This document shows positions 27,618 through 36,398 of a stretch of 64,000 bases of DNA, piece by piece. A program made the position numbers and the translations under genes. The stretch comes from Rhodanobacter_A agri (GTDB taxonomy: Bacteria; Pseudomonadota; Gammaproteobacteria; Xanthomonadales; Rhodanobacteraceae). Where the stretch lies: the NCBI RefSeq assembly GCF_044904705.1, contig NZ_JADIKL010000002.1:620001-684000 (forward strand), written 5' to 3'. Position 1 is the stretch's first letter, and each line of letters starts with the position of its first letter. The notes under the pieces are model-generated. The model did no database searches. It was not told the DNA's origin and saw nothing but the letters and a program-made list of their open reading frames with translations.

Positions 27618-28178
27618 TCACCGCGGTTGCGATAAGTGGCCGACGCGGTAGGCCTGTCCTGCGCCAGCGAGTTCGGTGCGCATTTCCGGCCAGAGCCGGA
27701 AGCGCACCAGTGTCCAGTCGGCCGGGTTGCAGGCCGTCACCGCGGCAAGCGCGCCATCCGCCATGGCAGTGCGCGCGGCCTCGGCCTCCTTGCGCTGCCA
27801 CGCCGCCAGGTCCGCGTGCCCGGGAAGCGGTGCGATCTCCCGCGTGGCAAAGGTTGCACCACGCAGGTCGCCAGCCAGTTCCGCCTGCCATGGTATCCAG
27901 CTGTACACCTTGGGGCGTCCGAAGTCGTGCGACAGCGCGGCGAAACCGGCGCCGCCGAGGAAGGCGCTCATGCCTGCGCTGTCGCGCCACAGGTAGAACG
28001 GTGCGTAGAGGTTGTCGCTGCCGGGCAGCGCGCCATCGTCCCGTGCGGCGTACAGCCACGCCTTGAATGCGAGGCCGGGGAAATCGTCCAGCAGATGGCC
28101 CTTGTCCGCGATGCGGTGGCGGATGATCGCCATGTCGTAATCGGCGGGCAGGGCGATGGTGTATTGCATCGCGATCAC
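27618..28178 (-). CDS. DUF4865 family protein
   Basis: 186 residues, unknown function, recognisable as DUF4865 from MQYTIALPADYDM, the FKAWLYAARD segment and the later WTLVRFRLWPE. It is probably an alpha+beta dimeric-barrel-like soluble protein. The GTG at 28178 is favoured as start because GAGGAG lies 8 bases upstream and the codon overlaps the preceding stop (GTGA), implying translational coupling; an ATG three codons later is the alternative. It sits between CMD-family and tautomerase genes, a combination often seen beside LysR regulators. Confidence 0.83.
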   Translation of the reverse strand: MIAMQYTIALPADYDMAIIRHRIADKGHLLDDFPGLAFKAWLYAARDDGALPGSDNLYAPFYLWRDSAGMSAFLGGAGFAALSHDFGRPKVYSWIPWQAELAGDLRGATFATREIAPLPGHADLAAWQRKEAEAARTAMADGALAAVTACNPADWTLVRFRLWPEMRTELAGAGQAYRVGHLSQPR

Positions 28179-28501
28179 GATGTGCGCTCCTCTCGCAGCT
28201 TGCGCAGCACGCCGATGGCCGAGAACGCGCTTGGCCAGCCGGCGTAGAACGCGAGATGAGTGATGAGTTCGACCAGTTCATCGTCGCCAAGGCCGTTGTC
28301 GCGGGCACGGTCGAGGTGGAACGGCAGCTGCTCGGTGCGGTTCAAGGCGACAAGCGTCGCCACGGTGGCGATGCTGCGTTCGCGCGGGCCGAGTTCCGCA
28401 CGCGACCAGATGTCGGCAAACAGTACCTCGTCGGTGAGGGCGGCCAGTTTCGGAGCGATCTCGCCGATGCTCTTGCGTGCGTAATGCGGGTCGTGGGCCA
28501 T
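28175..28501 (-). CDS. carboxymuconolactone decarboxylase family protein
   Basis: 108 residues. The CMD fold signature is clear: RAELGPRERSIATVATLVAL, then QLPFHLDRARDNGLGDDEL, then ELITHLAFYAGWPSAFSAI. It lacks the CxxC pair of AhpD-type peroxidase reductases, so it fits the decarboxylase/lactonase-like branch. The ATG at 28501 is preferred because GGAG precedes it at good distance; a GTG 12 codons upstream has no ribosome site. It is the first gene of the operon with DUF4865 and the tautomerase, and is divergent from a LysR gene. Confidence 0.87.
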   Translation of the reverse strand: MAHDPHYARKSIGEIAPKLAALTDEVLFADIWSRAELGPRERSIATVATLVALNRTEQLPFHLDRARDNGLGDDELVELITHLAFYAGWPSAFSAIGVLRKLREERTS

Positions 28502-28557
28502 CTGGGAAATCTCCGGCGTGCATTTGACGGAAGCCACGATAGCGGCCGATGATGGTC

Positions 28558-28592
28558 CTGAAAATCGGGAAATTCAGCACTCATAATCCCGA
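28558..28592. promoter_or_regulatory. candidate LysR binding region
   Basis: Between the divergent operon and lysR there are two overlapping dyads: CTGAA-N10-TTCAG (28558-28577) and TCGGGA-N16-TCCCGA (28565-28592). The location and the T-N11-A-like symmetry suit a LysR operator, but the assignment is by eye. Confidence 0.45.
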
Positions 28593-28609
28593 AAAATAGG
28601 ATCGTAGCC

Positions 28610-29488
28610 ATGCCGCGCCTCAACTTCGATATCGACACCTTGCGCAGCTTCGCGACCGGCGTCGAACTGGGCAGCTTCGCGCAGGCGGCCGAGCGCCTGA
28701 ACCGCTCCACCTCGGCGGTGAGCGCGCAACTCAAGAAGCTGGAGCAGCAGGCCGGCACGCCATTGCTGCGCAAGGCCGGTCGCGGCATGGCGCTCACCGA
28801 GGCGGGCGAAACGATGCTGGGCTACGCGCGGCGCCTGCTGGAACTGAATGACGAGGCTGTCGCCGCCATCCGCGGCGTGGAACTGGCGGGACGCGTACGG
28901 CTTGGCATGCAGGAGGACTTTGGCGAAAGCCTGCTGCCCGCGGTGCTCGGCGGCTTCACGCGGACGCATCCCAAGCTGCGCATCGAGGTGCGCATCGCGC
29001 GCAACGCGGAGTTGCTCGACGGCGTGAACAAAGGAAAGCTTGATCTGGCGCTGGCATGGGAAGCCGACGCGGCAGGCGCGCGCGCCGAACGCGTCGGGCG
29101 GTGGCCGGTGCGCTGGATCGGCGCGGCCGCAGCGTCGGCGACGAAGCCATACCGGCGCGGCGAGCCGCTGCCGCTGGCGGTGCTGGAATCGCCCTGTCTG
29201 CTGCGCAGCGCCGCCATCGATGCCTTGGATCGCGCCGGCATCGCCTGGCGCATCGCCTTCAGCAGCGCCAGCCTCGCCGGGACCTGGGCAGCGGTGAGGG
29301 CGGGATTGGGCGTGAGCGTGCGCACGCCGCTGGGGCTGCCGGATGGGGTCCAGGCGTTGACCGCGAAGGAAGCCGGGTTGCCCGCGTTGCCGATGCTGGG
29401 CTTGTCGCTGTATCGCGCTGAAGCAGAACCTGCACCCGCCGTGGCGCAACTGGCGCGCATCATCGTGCGGACGCTCGCGGCGCGCTGA
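28610..29488 (+). CDS. LysR family transcriptional regulator
   Basis: 292 residues. The N-terminal winged helix reads FDIDTLRSFATGVELGSFAQ and AAERLNRSTSAVSAQLKKLE, typical of LysR proteins. The remaining 200 residues form the substrate-binding fold with VRLGMQEDFGESLLP. It is divergent from the CMD-DUF4865-tautomerase operon, which it probably controls together with its own gene. The inducer is unknown, presumably an aromatic or lactone-type metabolite. Confidence 0.93.
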   Translation: MPRLNFDIDTLRSFATGVELGSFAQAAERLNRSTSAVSAQLKKLEQQAGTPLLRKAGRGMALTEAGETMLGYARRLLELNDEAVAAIRGVELAGRVRLGMQEDFGESLLPAVLGGFTRTHPKLRIEVRIARNAELLDGVNKGKLDLALAWEADAAGARAERVGRWPVRWIGAAAASATKPYRRGEPLPLAVLESPCLLRSAAIDALDRAGIAWRIAFSSASLAGTWAAVRAGLGVSVRTPLGLPDGVQALTAKEAGLPALPMLGLSLYRAEAEPAPAVAQLARIIVRTLAAR

Positions 29489-29590
29489 CCGCGGCCTGCA
29501 CTTCCGGGAACGCTCGCCGGCGTTGGGCTGCGCATTTCCGGGGCGTGCCGCATGATCCTGGGCGGCTTGCCAAATATTGTATGTTTATAT

Positions 29591-29604
29591 GATGATCGGT
29601 CATC
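29591..29604. promoter_or_regulatory. AT-rich segment with a small palindrome upstream of the GH27 genes
   Basis: The 286-base gap before the first alpha-galactosidase contains a markedly AT-rich stretch (29570-29610) with the palindrome GATGA-TCGG-TCATC at 29591-29604. It is the likely promoter/operator region of the GH27 pair. No regulator gene is adjacent. Confidence 0.4.
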
Positions 29605-29774
29605 TTACGTGAAGCGTCGCCCGTGGGGAGCGAGCTCATCCGGCAGTGAGCACCGGTCGATGACGGGCAACTCCGCGGCTGTCCCGCCAGGATTCGGCGG
29701 TACGGTTTTGGCCACACGTCGCACGCATACCCACCGCAGTGATTCGGAAGTCCTTGTCTCGGGAGTATCTGTCC

Positions 29775-30974
29775 ATGAAGCGCGTGAACCCGTTCGTCGC
29801 CAAAGTCACCTTGTTTTCCGTGCTGTGCCTCGGCCTTTCGTTGCCGGCCGCCGCAAGTTCGCCGGAACGGCTGGGCGCCGTTCCGCAGATGGGTTTCAAC
29901 AACTGGAACTCCACGCATTGCCGCGATGAGTTCAATGAACAGATGATCCGCGGTATCGCGGACAAGATCGTCAGCCTGGGCCTGCGCGATGCCGGCTATC
30001 GCTATGTCAACGTCGACGATTGCTGGGCGAACTGGCAGCGCGACAAGAACGGCAAGCTGCAGGCCAACCCCAAGCGCTTCCCTAGCGGGATGAAGGCGCT
30101 GGCCGACTACATCCATTCGCGCGGCTTCAAGTTCGGCGTCTATTCCAGCGCCGGCACCTCCACCTGTGAGCCGCTGCAGGAAAATCGCGGCTTCCCCGGC
30201 GGCCTCGGGCACGAGAAGGAAGATGCTGCGAGCTTCGCCGCTTGGGGCGTGGACTATCTCAAGTACGACAACTGCAACAACCAGAAGATCGCTGCCTTGC
30301 AGCGCTACACCGCGATGGCCGACGCGCTGCGCGCCACCGGCCGGCCGATCTTCTTCAGCGTCTGCGAGTGGGGCGAGAACAAGCCGTGGCTGTGGGCCGG
30401 CAAGCCGCCGGTCGACGCACAGTCCTGGCGCACCACCGGCGACATCAGCGACAACTATGCGTCGATGCTGAAAGTCTTCAAGCAGAATGTGGTGCTCGAT
30501 CGCTACGCAAGGCCGGGGCATTGGAACGACCCGGACATGCTCGAGGTCGGCAATGGCGGCATGACCGATGTCGAATACCGCAGCCATTTCAGCCTCTGGT
30601 CGATCATGGCGTCGCCCCTGCTGATCGGCACCGACCTGCGCAAGATCAAGCCCGCGGCCTTGGACATCCTGCTCAACAAGGAAGTCATCGCTGTCGATCA
30701 GGACCTGCTCGGCGTGCAAGGACACCAGGTGCGCGACGCCAGCGGCATCCACGTGATCGTCAAGCCGCTCAAGGACGGTAGTCGCGCCGTGGTGGTGTTC
30801 AACGAAACTGACAATGCGCAGGACGTCAGTGTGACCCCGGCCGAGATCGGCCTGAAGGCGGGACGCTACGAGACGCGCGATCTGTGGCTGCACAGCGACC
30901 ACGCCGGCGACGGCAGCATCGCGGTCAAGCTGCAGCCGCACGCCAGCGCCATGTATCGCATTCGCGGCGCGTAA
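29775..30974 (+). CDS. GH27 alpha-galactosidase, first of a tandem pair
   Basis: 399 residues. A signal peptide ends near residue 28 (LPAAASS). The TIM barrel carries PQMGFNNWNSTHC at the start, the nucleophile Asp165 in YLKYDNCNNQ, and the acid/base Asp252 in RPGHWNDPDML. The C-terminal beta-sandwich contains VVVFNETDNAQDVSV. It releases terminal alpha-galactose from oligo- or polysaccharides, outside the cytoplasm. The ATG follows CTGTCC without a strong ribosome site. A paralogue follows 92 bases downstream on the same strand. Confidence 0.93.
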   Translation: MKRVNPFVAKVTLFSVLCLGLSLPAAASSPERLGAVPQMGFNNWNSTHCRDEFNEQMIRGIADKIVSLGLRDAGYRYVNVDDCWANWQRDKNGKLQANPKRFPSGMKALADYIHSRGFKFGVYSSAGTSTCEPLQENRGFPGGLGHEKEDAASFAAWGVDYLKYDNCNNQKIAALQRYTAMADALRATGRPIFFSVCEWGENKPWLWAGKPPVDAQSWRTTGDISDNYASMLKVFKQNVVLDRYARPGHWNDPDMLEVGNGGMTDVEYRSHFSLWSIMASPLLIGTDLRKIKPAALDILLNKEVIAVDQDLLGVQGHQVRDASGIHVIVKPLKDGSRAVVVFNETDNAQDVSVTPAEIGLKAGRYETRDLWLHSDHAGDGSIAVKLQPHASAMYRIRGA

Positions 30975-31066
30975 CCCTCGGTCGCGCCTTTGGACGCCCT
31001 GCAACGGGCGGCCAGGGGCGCCTGATCGGTCGTGTCCGGAATACCAACGCGTTAAAGGAAATCATC

Positions 31067-32392
31067 ATGCCCAACATGCGCGTTGGAATTCACGGCCATG
31101 CATCCGTGCCGTGTGCGCTCGCGTTCCTGCTGTTACTGTTGCTGCCGGCAATGCGCGCCGCGGCACAGACGCCGCCGGGCAACGAGCCGGGCAGCCAGAA
31201 GCTGTTCAACATGGAGATGGGGCCGAACCGATCGATCTTCCGGCCGTCCCTTGATCCGGCCCGCACCGCCAACGGCCTGGCCATGACGCCGCCGATGGGC
31301 TGGAACAGCTGGAACAGGTTCGGCTGCCACATCGACGAGAAAACCGTACGCGCGGTCGCGGACGCGATGGTGGCGAGCGGCATGCGCGACGCCGGTTACC
31401 AGTACGTCGTCATCGACGACTGCTGGCAGGACAAACGGGATACCGACGGCAACATGATGCCCGACCCCGCCAAGTTCCCCTCCGGCATCAAAGCGCTGGC
31501 CGACTATGTGCACTCGAAAGGGCTGAAGTTCGGCATCTACTCGGATGCAGGCAGCATGACCTGCGGCAGGCGCCCTGGCAGCCAGGGCCACGAGTACCAG
31601 GACGCCGTGGCCTATGCCCGCTGGGGCGTCGACTACCTGAAGTACGACTGGTGCTTCACCGGCACGCGCAACAGCGAAGAGGCCTACGCGCTGATGGCGG
31701 ACGCGCTGCGCTCCACCGGGCGCGACATCGTGTTCTCGATCTGCGACTGGGGCATCAGCCGGCCCACGATGGTCGACAAGTCCATGCCGTGGGAATGGGG
31801 CGCCAAGATCGGCAACCTGTGGCGCACCACCGAGGACATCTACGATGCCTGGGCGGGGCGCAAGGGCACCAGCCTGGGCATGGTCAACATCCTCGACCTC
31901 ACCGAATCGCTATACGCCTATGCCGGCCCGGGACACTGGAACGACCCGGACATGCTGGAAATCGGCAACGGCGGCATGAGCGACGTCGAATACCGCGCGC
32001 AGTTCAGTCTGTGGGCGATGATCGCCGCGCCTCTGATCGCCGGTAACGATATCGCCCACATGAGCGACGCGACCCGCGCCATCCTGCTCAACCGCGACGT
32101 GATCGCCGTCGACCAGGACAACCTGGGTCGCGCGGGGCACCGCGTGCGCAAGAACGGCGATCTGGAAGTGTGGGCCAGGCCGCTGGCCGACGGCGGCCGG
32201 GCGGTGGTGCTGTTCAACCGCGGCGAGCATCCGGCGGACATCACCGCGGACTGGACCGACCTGGGTTTCCCGGCCACGGCTGCGCTCAAGGTGCGCGACC
32301 TCTGGGCGAACAAGTCGCTGGGTCGCGCCAGCGGCCATTTCACCGCGAATGTGGCGCCGCACGGCGTGGTCATGGTGCGGCTGGGCATGTGA
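31067..32392 (+). CDS. GH27 alpha-galactosidase, second of a tandem pair
   Basis: 441 residues with AAGGA upstream of the ATG. A signal peptide (CALAFLLLLLLPAMRAAA) is followed by a 40-residue linker and then the GH27 barrel: PPMGWNSWNRFGCHIDE, YVVIDDCW, nucleophile Asp194 in YLKYDWCFTG, and acid/base Asp293 in GPGHWNDPDML. Compared with the first copy it has a longer N-terminus and an inserted loop (PWEWGAKIGNLWRTTED), so substrate preference probably differs. The two genes likely form one operon for alpha-galactoside use. Confidence 0.93.
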   Translation: MPNMRVGIHGHASVPCALAFLLLLLLPAMRAAAQTPPGNEPGSQKLFNMEMGPNRSIFRPSLDPARTANGLAMTPPMGWNSWNRFGCHIDEKTVRAVADAMVASGMRDAGYQYVVIDDCWQDKRDTDGNMMPDPAKFPSGIKALADYVHSKGLKFGIYSDAGSMTCGRRPGSQGHEYQDAVAYARWGVDYLKYDWCFTGTRNSEEAYALMADALRSTGRDIVFSICDWGISRPTMVDKSMPWEWGAKIGNLWRTTEDIYDAWAGRKGTSLGMVNILDLTESLYAYAGPGHWNDPDMLEIGNGGMSDVEYRAQFSLWAMIAAPLIAGNDIAHMSDATRAILLNRDVIAVDQDNLGRAGHRVRKNGDLEVWARPLADGGRAVVLFNRGEHPADITADWTDLGFPATAALKVRDLWANKSLGRASGHFTANVAPHGVVMVRLGM

Positions 32393-32468
32393 CGCGGCGG
32401 CTGCTTTCCTGGAGCCGATCCAGCCGGTAACCGCCGCCACGGCGGCACCCCGGGCCGAGGTCGCGGCA

Positions 32469-33257
32469 TCAATGCTTGCGTCTGGATCCGGTCAGTTTGA
32501 TCTCGTACAGCCTGGGCCAGCACTTGCCGGTGACGAACAAGCGGTCGTGCTGCTCGTCATAAGCAATGCCGTTCAGCACATCGTTGGTGGGGTCGGCCAG
32601 CTGCTCCGGCTTCGGCACCAGCCCGGCCAGTTCGATCCAGCCCACCACCTTGCCGCTGGCCGGGTCGATGCGCGCAATGCGCGTGGTGAGCCACACATTG
32701 GCGTAGATCTGCCCCTTCACCCACTCCAGCTCGTTGATGTTCTCCAGCGGCTGGCCATCGGCGGTGACGTTGATCTGGCCGGTCTGCTTGAGTGTGTCGG
32801 GATCGAGGATGCGGATCACCGGCGTGCCGTCGCTCATATAGAGCCGGCTGCCGTCGCTGGTGAGCGCCCAGCCTTCGCCGGCATAGGGAAAGCGCGCCTG
32901 CGGCTTCAAGGTGGCGAGGTCGTAGATGAAGCCCTCCTGGTTCTTCCAGCTGAGCTGGAGCAGCTTGTCCTTCCACACCGCGATGCCTTCGCCGTAGTCC
33001 GGCCACGGTGTGGGCGATTGCTGCAGCACCTTGCCGGTCGCCAGCTCCACCTTGCGCACGCTGGAGCTGCCTACCTGGCCGGTGCTTTCGTAGAGATGGC
33101 CATCCAGATACAGCAAGCCTTCGGTGTAGGCCTGCGTGTCGTGCGGGTAGCTGTGCACCACGTGGTAACCGTAGACGGGGATGGCGTCGTGCGCGTGGGC
33201 CGGCGCGATGCAGGCCAGGGCGAGTGCGGCAGTGGCGATGGCGGCGAGGATTTTCAT
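32469..33257 (-). CDS. glutaminyl-peptide cyclotransferase (plant/bacterial type)
   Basis: 262 residues. A signal peptide (MKILAAIATAALALACIAPAHA) precedes a five-bladed beta-propeller of the Glu_cyclase_2 family: YTEGLLYLDGHLYESTGQVG, then DYGEGIAVWKDKLLQLSWKNQ, GEGWALTSDGSRLYMSDG, and NELEWVKGQIYANVW. The enzyme converts N-terminal glutamine to pyroglutamate in exported proteins. The start was chosen at the ATG beginning the signal peptide. It is convergent with the second GH27 gene. Confidence 0.9.
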   Translation of the reverse strand: MKILAAIATAALALACIAPAHAHDAIPVYGYHVVHSYPHDTQAYTEGLLYLDGHLYESTGQVGSSSVRKVELATGKVLQQSPTPWPDYGEGIAVWKDKLLQLSWKNQEGFIYDLATLKPQARFPYAGEGWALTSDGSRLYMSDGTPVIRILDPDTLKQTGQINVTADGQPLENINELEWVKGQIYANVWLTTRIARIDPASGKVVGWIELAGLVPKPEQLADPTNDVLNGIAYDEQHDRLFVTGKCWPRLYEIKLTGSRRKH

Positions 33258-33355
33258 GACCGTGGATGATCCCATGTCGCGGCCTTGCGTGGCAGCACAG
33301 CCGGTGAATGCGGCCGCGTGGAATAATCGGGCCTGGCGAACGGACCGGAGTGCAC

Positions 33356-35194
33356 GTGGACAGCCATCATTTCCTGCAGATTGCCGTGGTGTTCCTGCTT
33401 GCCACGGTGGTCGCGGTGCCGCTGACCAAGCGTTTCCGGCTCGGTTCGGTGCTGGGCTACCTGCTGGCCGGCATGGCGATCGGGCCGCAGGCGCTGCGCC
33501 TGGTGGGCGACACCGCGGGCGTCGCCGCGATCTCCGAGTTCGGCGTGGTGCTGATGCTGTTCGTGATCGGCCTGGAACTGTCGCCGCAGCGGCTGTGGGT
33601 GATGCGGCGCCCGGTGTTCGGCACCGGCTTGTTGCAGGTGCTGGCCACCAGCGCGGTGATCGGCACGATCGCCTGGTGGCTGCTGGGCTTCCCGCCGGGC
33701 GCGGCGCTGATCGTGGGCGGCAGCCTGGCCTTGTCGTCCACCGCGTTCGGCCTGCAGATCCTCGGCGAACGCAAGGAGGCCGGATCCGCCTACGGGCGCC
33801 AGGCGTTCGCGATCCTGCTGTTCCAGGATCTGGCGGCGATTCCCTTGATTGCCGCAGTGCCGCTGCTGGCCAGCAGCGCGGCCAGCCATGGCTTCGACAT
33901 GATGGGCGCGCTGCGCACGGTGGGCGTGATCGCCGCCGTGATCGTCGGCGGCCGCTACCTGCTGCGGCCGGTGTTCCGCTTCGTGGCGAAGGCGGATGCG
34001 GTGGAGGTTTCCACCGCCACCGCGCTGCTGGTGGTGATGGGCGTGGCGTTGCTGATGGAGCTGGCCGGCGTATCGGTGACCTTGGGCGCCTTCCTTGCCG
34101 GTGTGCTGCTCGCCGATTCGGAATACCGCCACGAGCTGGAATCCAACATCGAGCCGTTCAAGGGCTTGCTGCTGGGCCTGTTCTTCATCAGCGTGGGCAT
34201 GTCGATGGACATCTCGCTGCTGCTGCGCGCGCCGCTGCTGGTGCTGGGCCTGGTGGCCGCGCTCCTGCTGTTGAAAGGCGCCCTGCTGTGGCCGCTGGGG
34301 CGCATCGTGGGGCGCCTGGAGCGCGGCGATGCGTTGCGCCTCGCCGTGCTGCTGGCCTGCGGCGGCGAGTTCGCGTTCGTGGTGCTCAAGCTCGCCGGCG
34401 AGCAGGGGCTGATCAGCGCGCGCCAGCACAACCTGCTGGTGCTGGCGATCACCTTGTCGATGGCGCTGACGCCGTTGCTGGTGGCGGCGCTGGCGAAACT
34501 GCTGGGTGCACACAAAGTGCGCAAGCCGGCGCGCGCTTTCGACACCATCGTGGCGCACTCGCCGCGGGTGATCCTGGCCGGCTACGGCCGCATGGGGCAG
34601 ATCGTGGCGCGCGTCCTGCGCGCGGAAGGCATCCCGTTCGTGGCGCTGGACCATTCGGTCGAGCAGATGGACCTGATCCGCCGTTTCGGCCGCTGGAGCG
34701 ACATCTTCTACGGCGACCCCGCGCGCCCCGAGCTGCTGCGCGCCGCGCAGGCGGACAAGGCCGAGGTATTCGTGCTGGCCAGCGACGAACCGGAATCCAG
34801 CCTGCACGTGGCGCGCGTGGTGCGGCGCATGTACCCGCACCTGAAGATCGTGGCGCGTGCGCGCAACCGCCAGCATGTGTGGCGGTTGATGGACCTGGGC
34901 GTGGACGAGCCGATCCGCGAGACGCTGTACTCCAGCCTGAAGATGAGCAAGCAGACGCTGATCGCACTGGGCCTGACGCCCGAGCGCGCGATGGATCGCG
35001 TGGAACGCTTCCGCCGGCAGGATGCCGAACTCATCAAGGCGCAGTACCTCGTCTACGACGACGAAGCGAAGCTGGTACAGACCACGAAGGAAGCGCTGGC
35101 CGACCTCGACAAACTGTTCGAGGCCGACGACGAACCGGAGGCGCGCGAGGCGCGCGAGCGCGATCCGGAGACGCCGCAGATGAGCGCGGACTGA
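33356..35194 (+). CDS. CPA2 family cation:proton antiporter with RCK domain (KefC/YbaL-like)
   Basis: 612 residues. The first 380 residues hold about 12 membrane helices with the antiporter pattern (LGSVLGYLLAGMAIGPQAL, FGVVLMLFVIGLEL, ALSSTAFGLQIL, FQDLAAIPLI). Residues about 400-520 form an RCK_N NAD-binding domain (VILAGYGRMGQIVARVLRAE). The C-terminal tail is acidic. Relatives exchange K+ or Na+ for protons and may be gated by glutathione adducts. The GTG at 33356 is favoured because GGAG lies 5 bases upstream. It starts about 100 bases from the divergent cyclotransferase gene. Confidence 0.92.
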   Translation: MDSHHFLQIAVVFLLATVVAVPLTKRFRLGSVLGYLLAGMAIGPQALRLVGDTAGVAAISEFGVVLMLFVIGLELSPQRLWVMRRPVFGTGLLQVLATSAVIGTIAWWLLGFPPGAALIVGGSLALSSTAFGLQILGERKEAGSAYGRQAFAILLFQDLAAIPLIAAVPLLASSAASHGFDMMGALRTVGVIAAVIVGGRYLLRPVFRFVAKADAVEVSTATALLVVMGVALLMELAGVSVTLGAFLAGVLLADSEYRHELESNIEPFKGLLLGLFFISVGMSMDISLLLRAPLLVLGLVAALLLLKGALLWPLGRIVGRLERGDALRLAVLLACGGEFAFVVLKLAGEQGLISARQHNLLVLAITLSMALTPLLVAALAKLLGAHKVRKPARAFDTIVAHSPRVILAGYGRMGQIVARVLRAEGIPFVALDHSVEQMDLIRRFGRWSDIFYGDPARPELLRAAQADKAEVFVLASDEPESSLHVARVVRRMYPHLKIVARARNRQHVWRLMDLGVDEPIRETLYSSLKMSKQTLIALGLTPERAMDRVERFRRQDAELIKAQYLVYDDEAKLVQTTKEALADLDKLFEADDEPEAREARERDPETPQMSAD

Positions 35195-35299
35195 CCTGTG
35201 CGATGCGCATTTCGTCGCTCGATCTTGCGGTGATCGAGGGGTTCCTTCGACGCAAATTCCTGCCGTCAACGAGGCATTGCATGCAGCGTTGCGCTGAGT

Positions 35300-36373
35300 A
35301 TGCCTAACGCGCCACATCCGCTCGTCATCCGCTTCGGCCGCCTCGGCGACACCGTGTTGCTGCAGCCGCTGTTGCACAAGCTGCAGCAGCGCTACAGCCA
35401 GCCCTGCGACCTGTTCGCGATCGGGACATGGCCGGAGAAACTGTATGCAGAACAGCCCGAGGTGGCCGATGTGTTCACCCTGCGGGCGCCGCGCCGGCCG
35501 CTGCTGCTAAGCCGCGAACGCTGGCGCGCGATCGGTTGGCTGCGCCAGCGCCGCGATGCCCCGGTCTATGTGTGCGAGCCGCAGCCGCGTGCGCTGATGC
35601 GCATCCAGAGCATGCTCAGGCTGGCTGGCGTGCCGGCGGCGCAGAGGACTTACCTGGTCGATCTGCCGCTGCGGGAGCGCGAGCACTGGGTCGATCACCT
35701 GCTGCGCTTCGGCGACTGCACGCCTCCCGCCTTCCATGGCCGCTGCGACGCGCTGGCCGTCGATCCCGGTGCGGCGCCGCAGTTGCGGATCGATGTCGCG
35801 GCGCGGTACGACTGCGAGCGCTGGCTGCAGGCGCGCGGTCTGCATGACCGCCCGCTGGTGCTGCTGCAGCCGGCCAACAAGCGCACCCTGCGCTGGAACG
35901 GGGTGCGCGCGATCGAGGACGACGACAAGGCCTGGCCGGTGCAGTGCTGGGCGGCGCTGGCCTGGACGATCCTGGAGACGCTGCCGTCGGCACGCGTGTT
36001 GTTGTGCGGCAGTCCGCAGGAGGCCGACTATCTGGAAGGCATCCGCGCTATCGCCGCCAGCGAGGCGGTGATGTCGGTCGCCGACGAATTGCCGCTGCCG
36101 CGCCTGAAGGCGTTGCTGGGCATGGCGCACAGCATGGTGTCGGTGGACACCGGGCCGGCGCATCTCGCCGCGGCGGTGGGGTGTCCGCTGGTGGTGATGT
36201 TCGGGGCGGCCTCGCCAGCGCACTGGGCGCCGCGCGCCGCGCCAGGCGGCATGGTGACGGTGTTGGGCGGCCCGCCGCACGGCACGCGGGTGGATGCGCT
36301 CGGCGTGGAACAGATTGCCGACGCGTGGCGCAGCTTGCCGCCGCGCCATACGCGCTGGCGGGCGGTGGCCTGA
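35300..36373 (+). CDS. glycosyltransferase family 9 (heptosyltransferase-like)
   Basis: 357 residues. The N-terminus reads LVIRFGRLGDTVLLQPLLHKL and the C-terminal donor-binding segment reads MVSVDTGPAHLAAAVGCPLVVMFGAASPAHW, both signatures of ADP-heptose:LPS heptosyltransferases. It probably adds a sugar to the lipopolysaccharide core or another cell-surface glycan. No other LPS gene is adjacent, so this is an orphan family member. The stop codon lies inside a small hairpin shared with the convergent ankyrin gene. Confidence 0.88.
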   Translation: MPNAPHPLVIRFGRLGDTVLLQPLLHKLQQRYSQPCDLFAIGTWPEKLYAEQPEVADVFTLRAPRRPLLLSRERWRAIGWLRQRRDAPVYVCEPQPRALMRIQSMLRLAGVPAAQRTYLVDLPLREREHWVDHLLRFGDCTPPAFHGRCDALAVDPGAAPQLRIDVAARYDCERWLQARGLHDRPLVLLQPANKRTLRWNGVRAIEDDDKAWPVQCWAALAWTILETLPSARVLLCGSPQEADYLEGIRAIAASEAVMSVADELPLPRLKALLGMAHSMVSVDTGPAHLAAAVGCPLVVMFGAASPAHWAPRAAPGGMVTVLGGPPHGTRVDALGVEQIADAWRSLPPRHTRWRAVA

Positions 36374-36386
36374 CGCCGCTCAGGCC
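36367..36386. terminator. hairpin between convergent genes, possible terminator
   Basis: GGCCTGA-CGCCGC-TCAGGCC, a 7-bp perfect stem covering the stop codon of the glycosyltransferase gene. No T tract, so weak evidence. Confidence 0.35.
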
Positions 36387-36398
36387 TGGTGCATGCCG

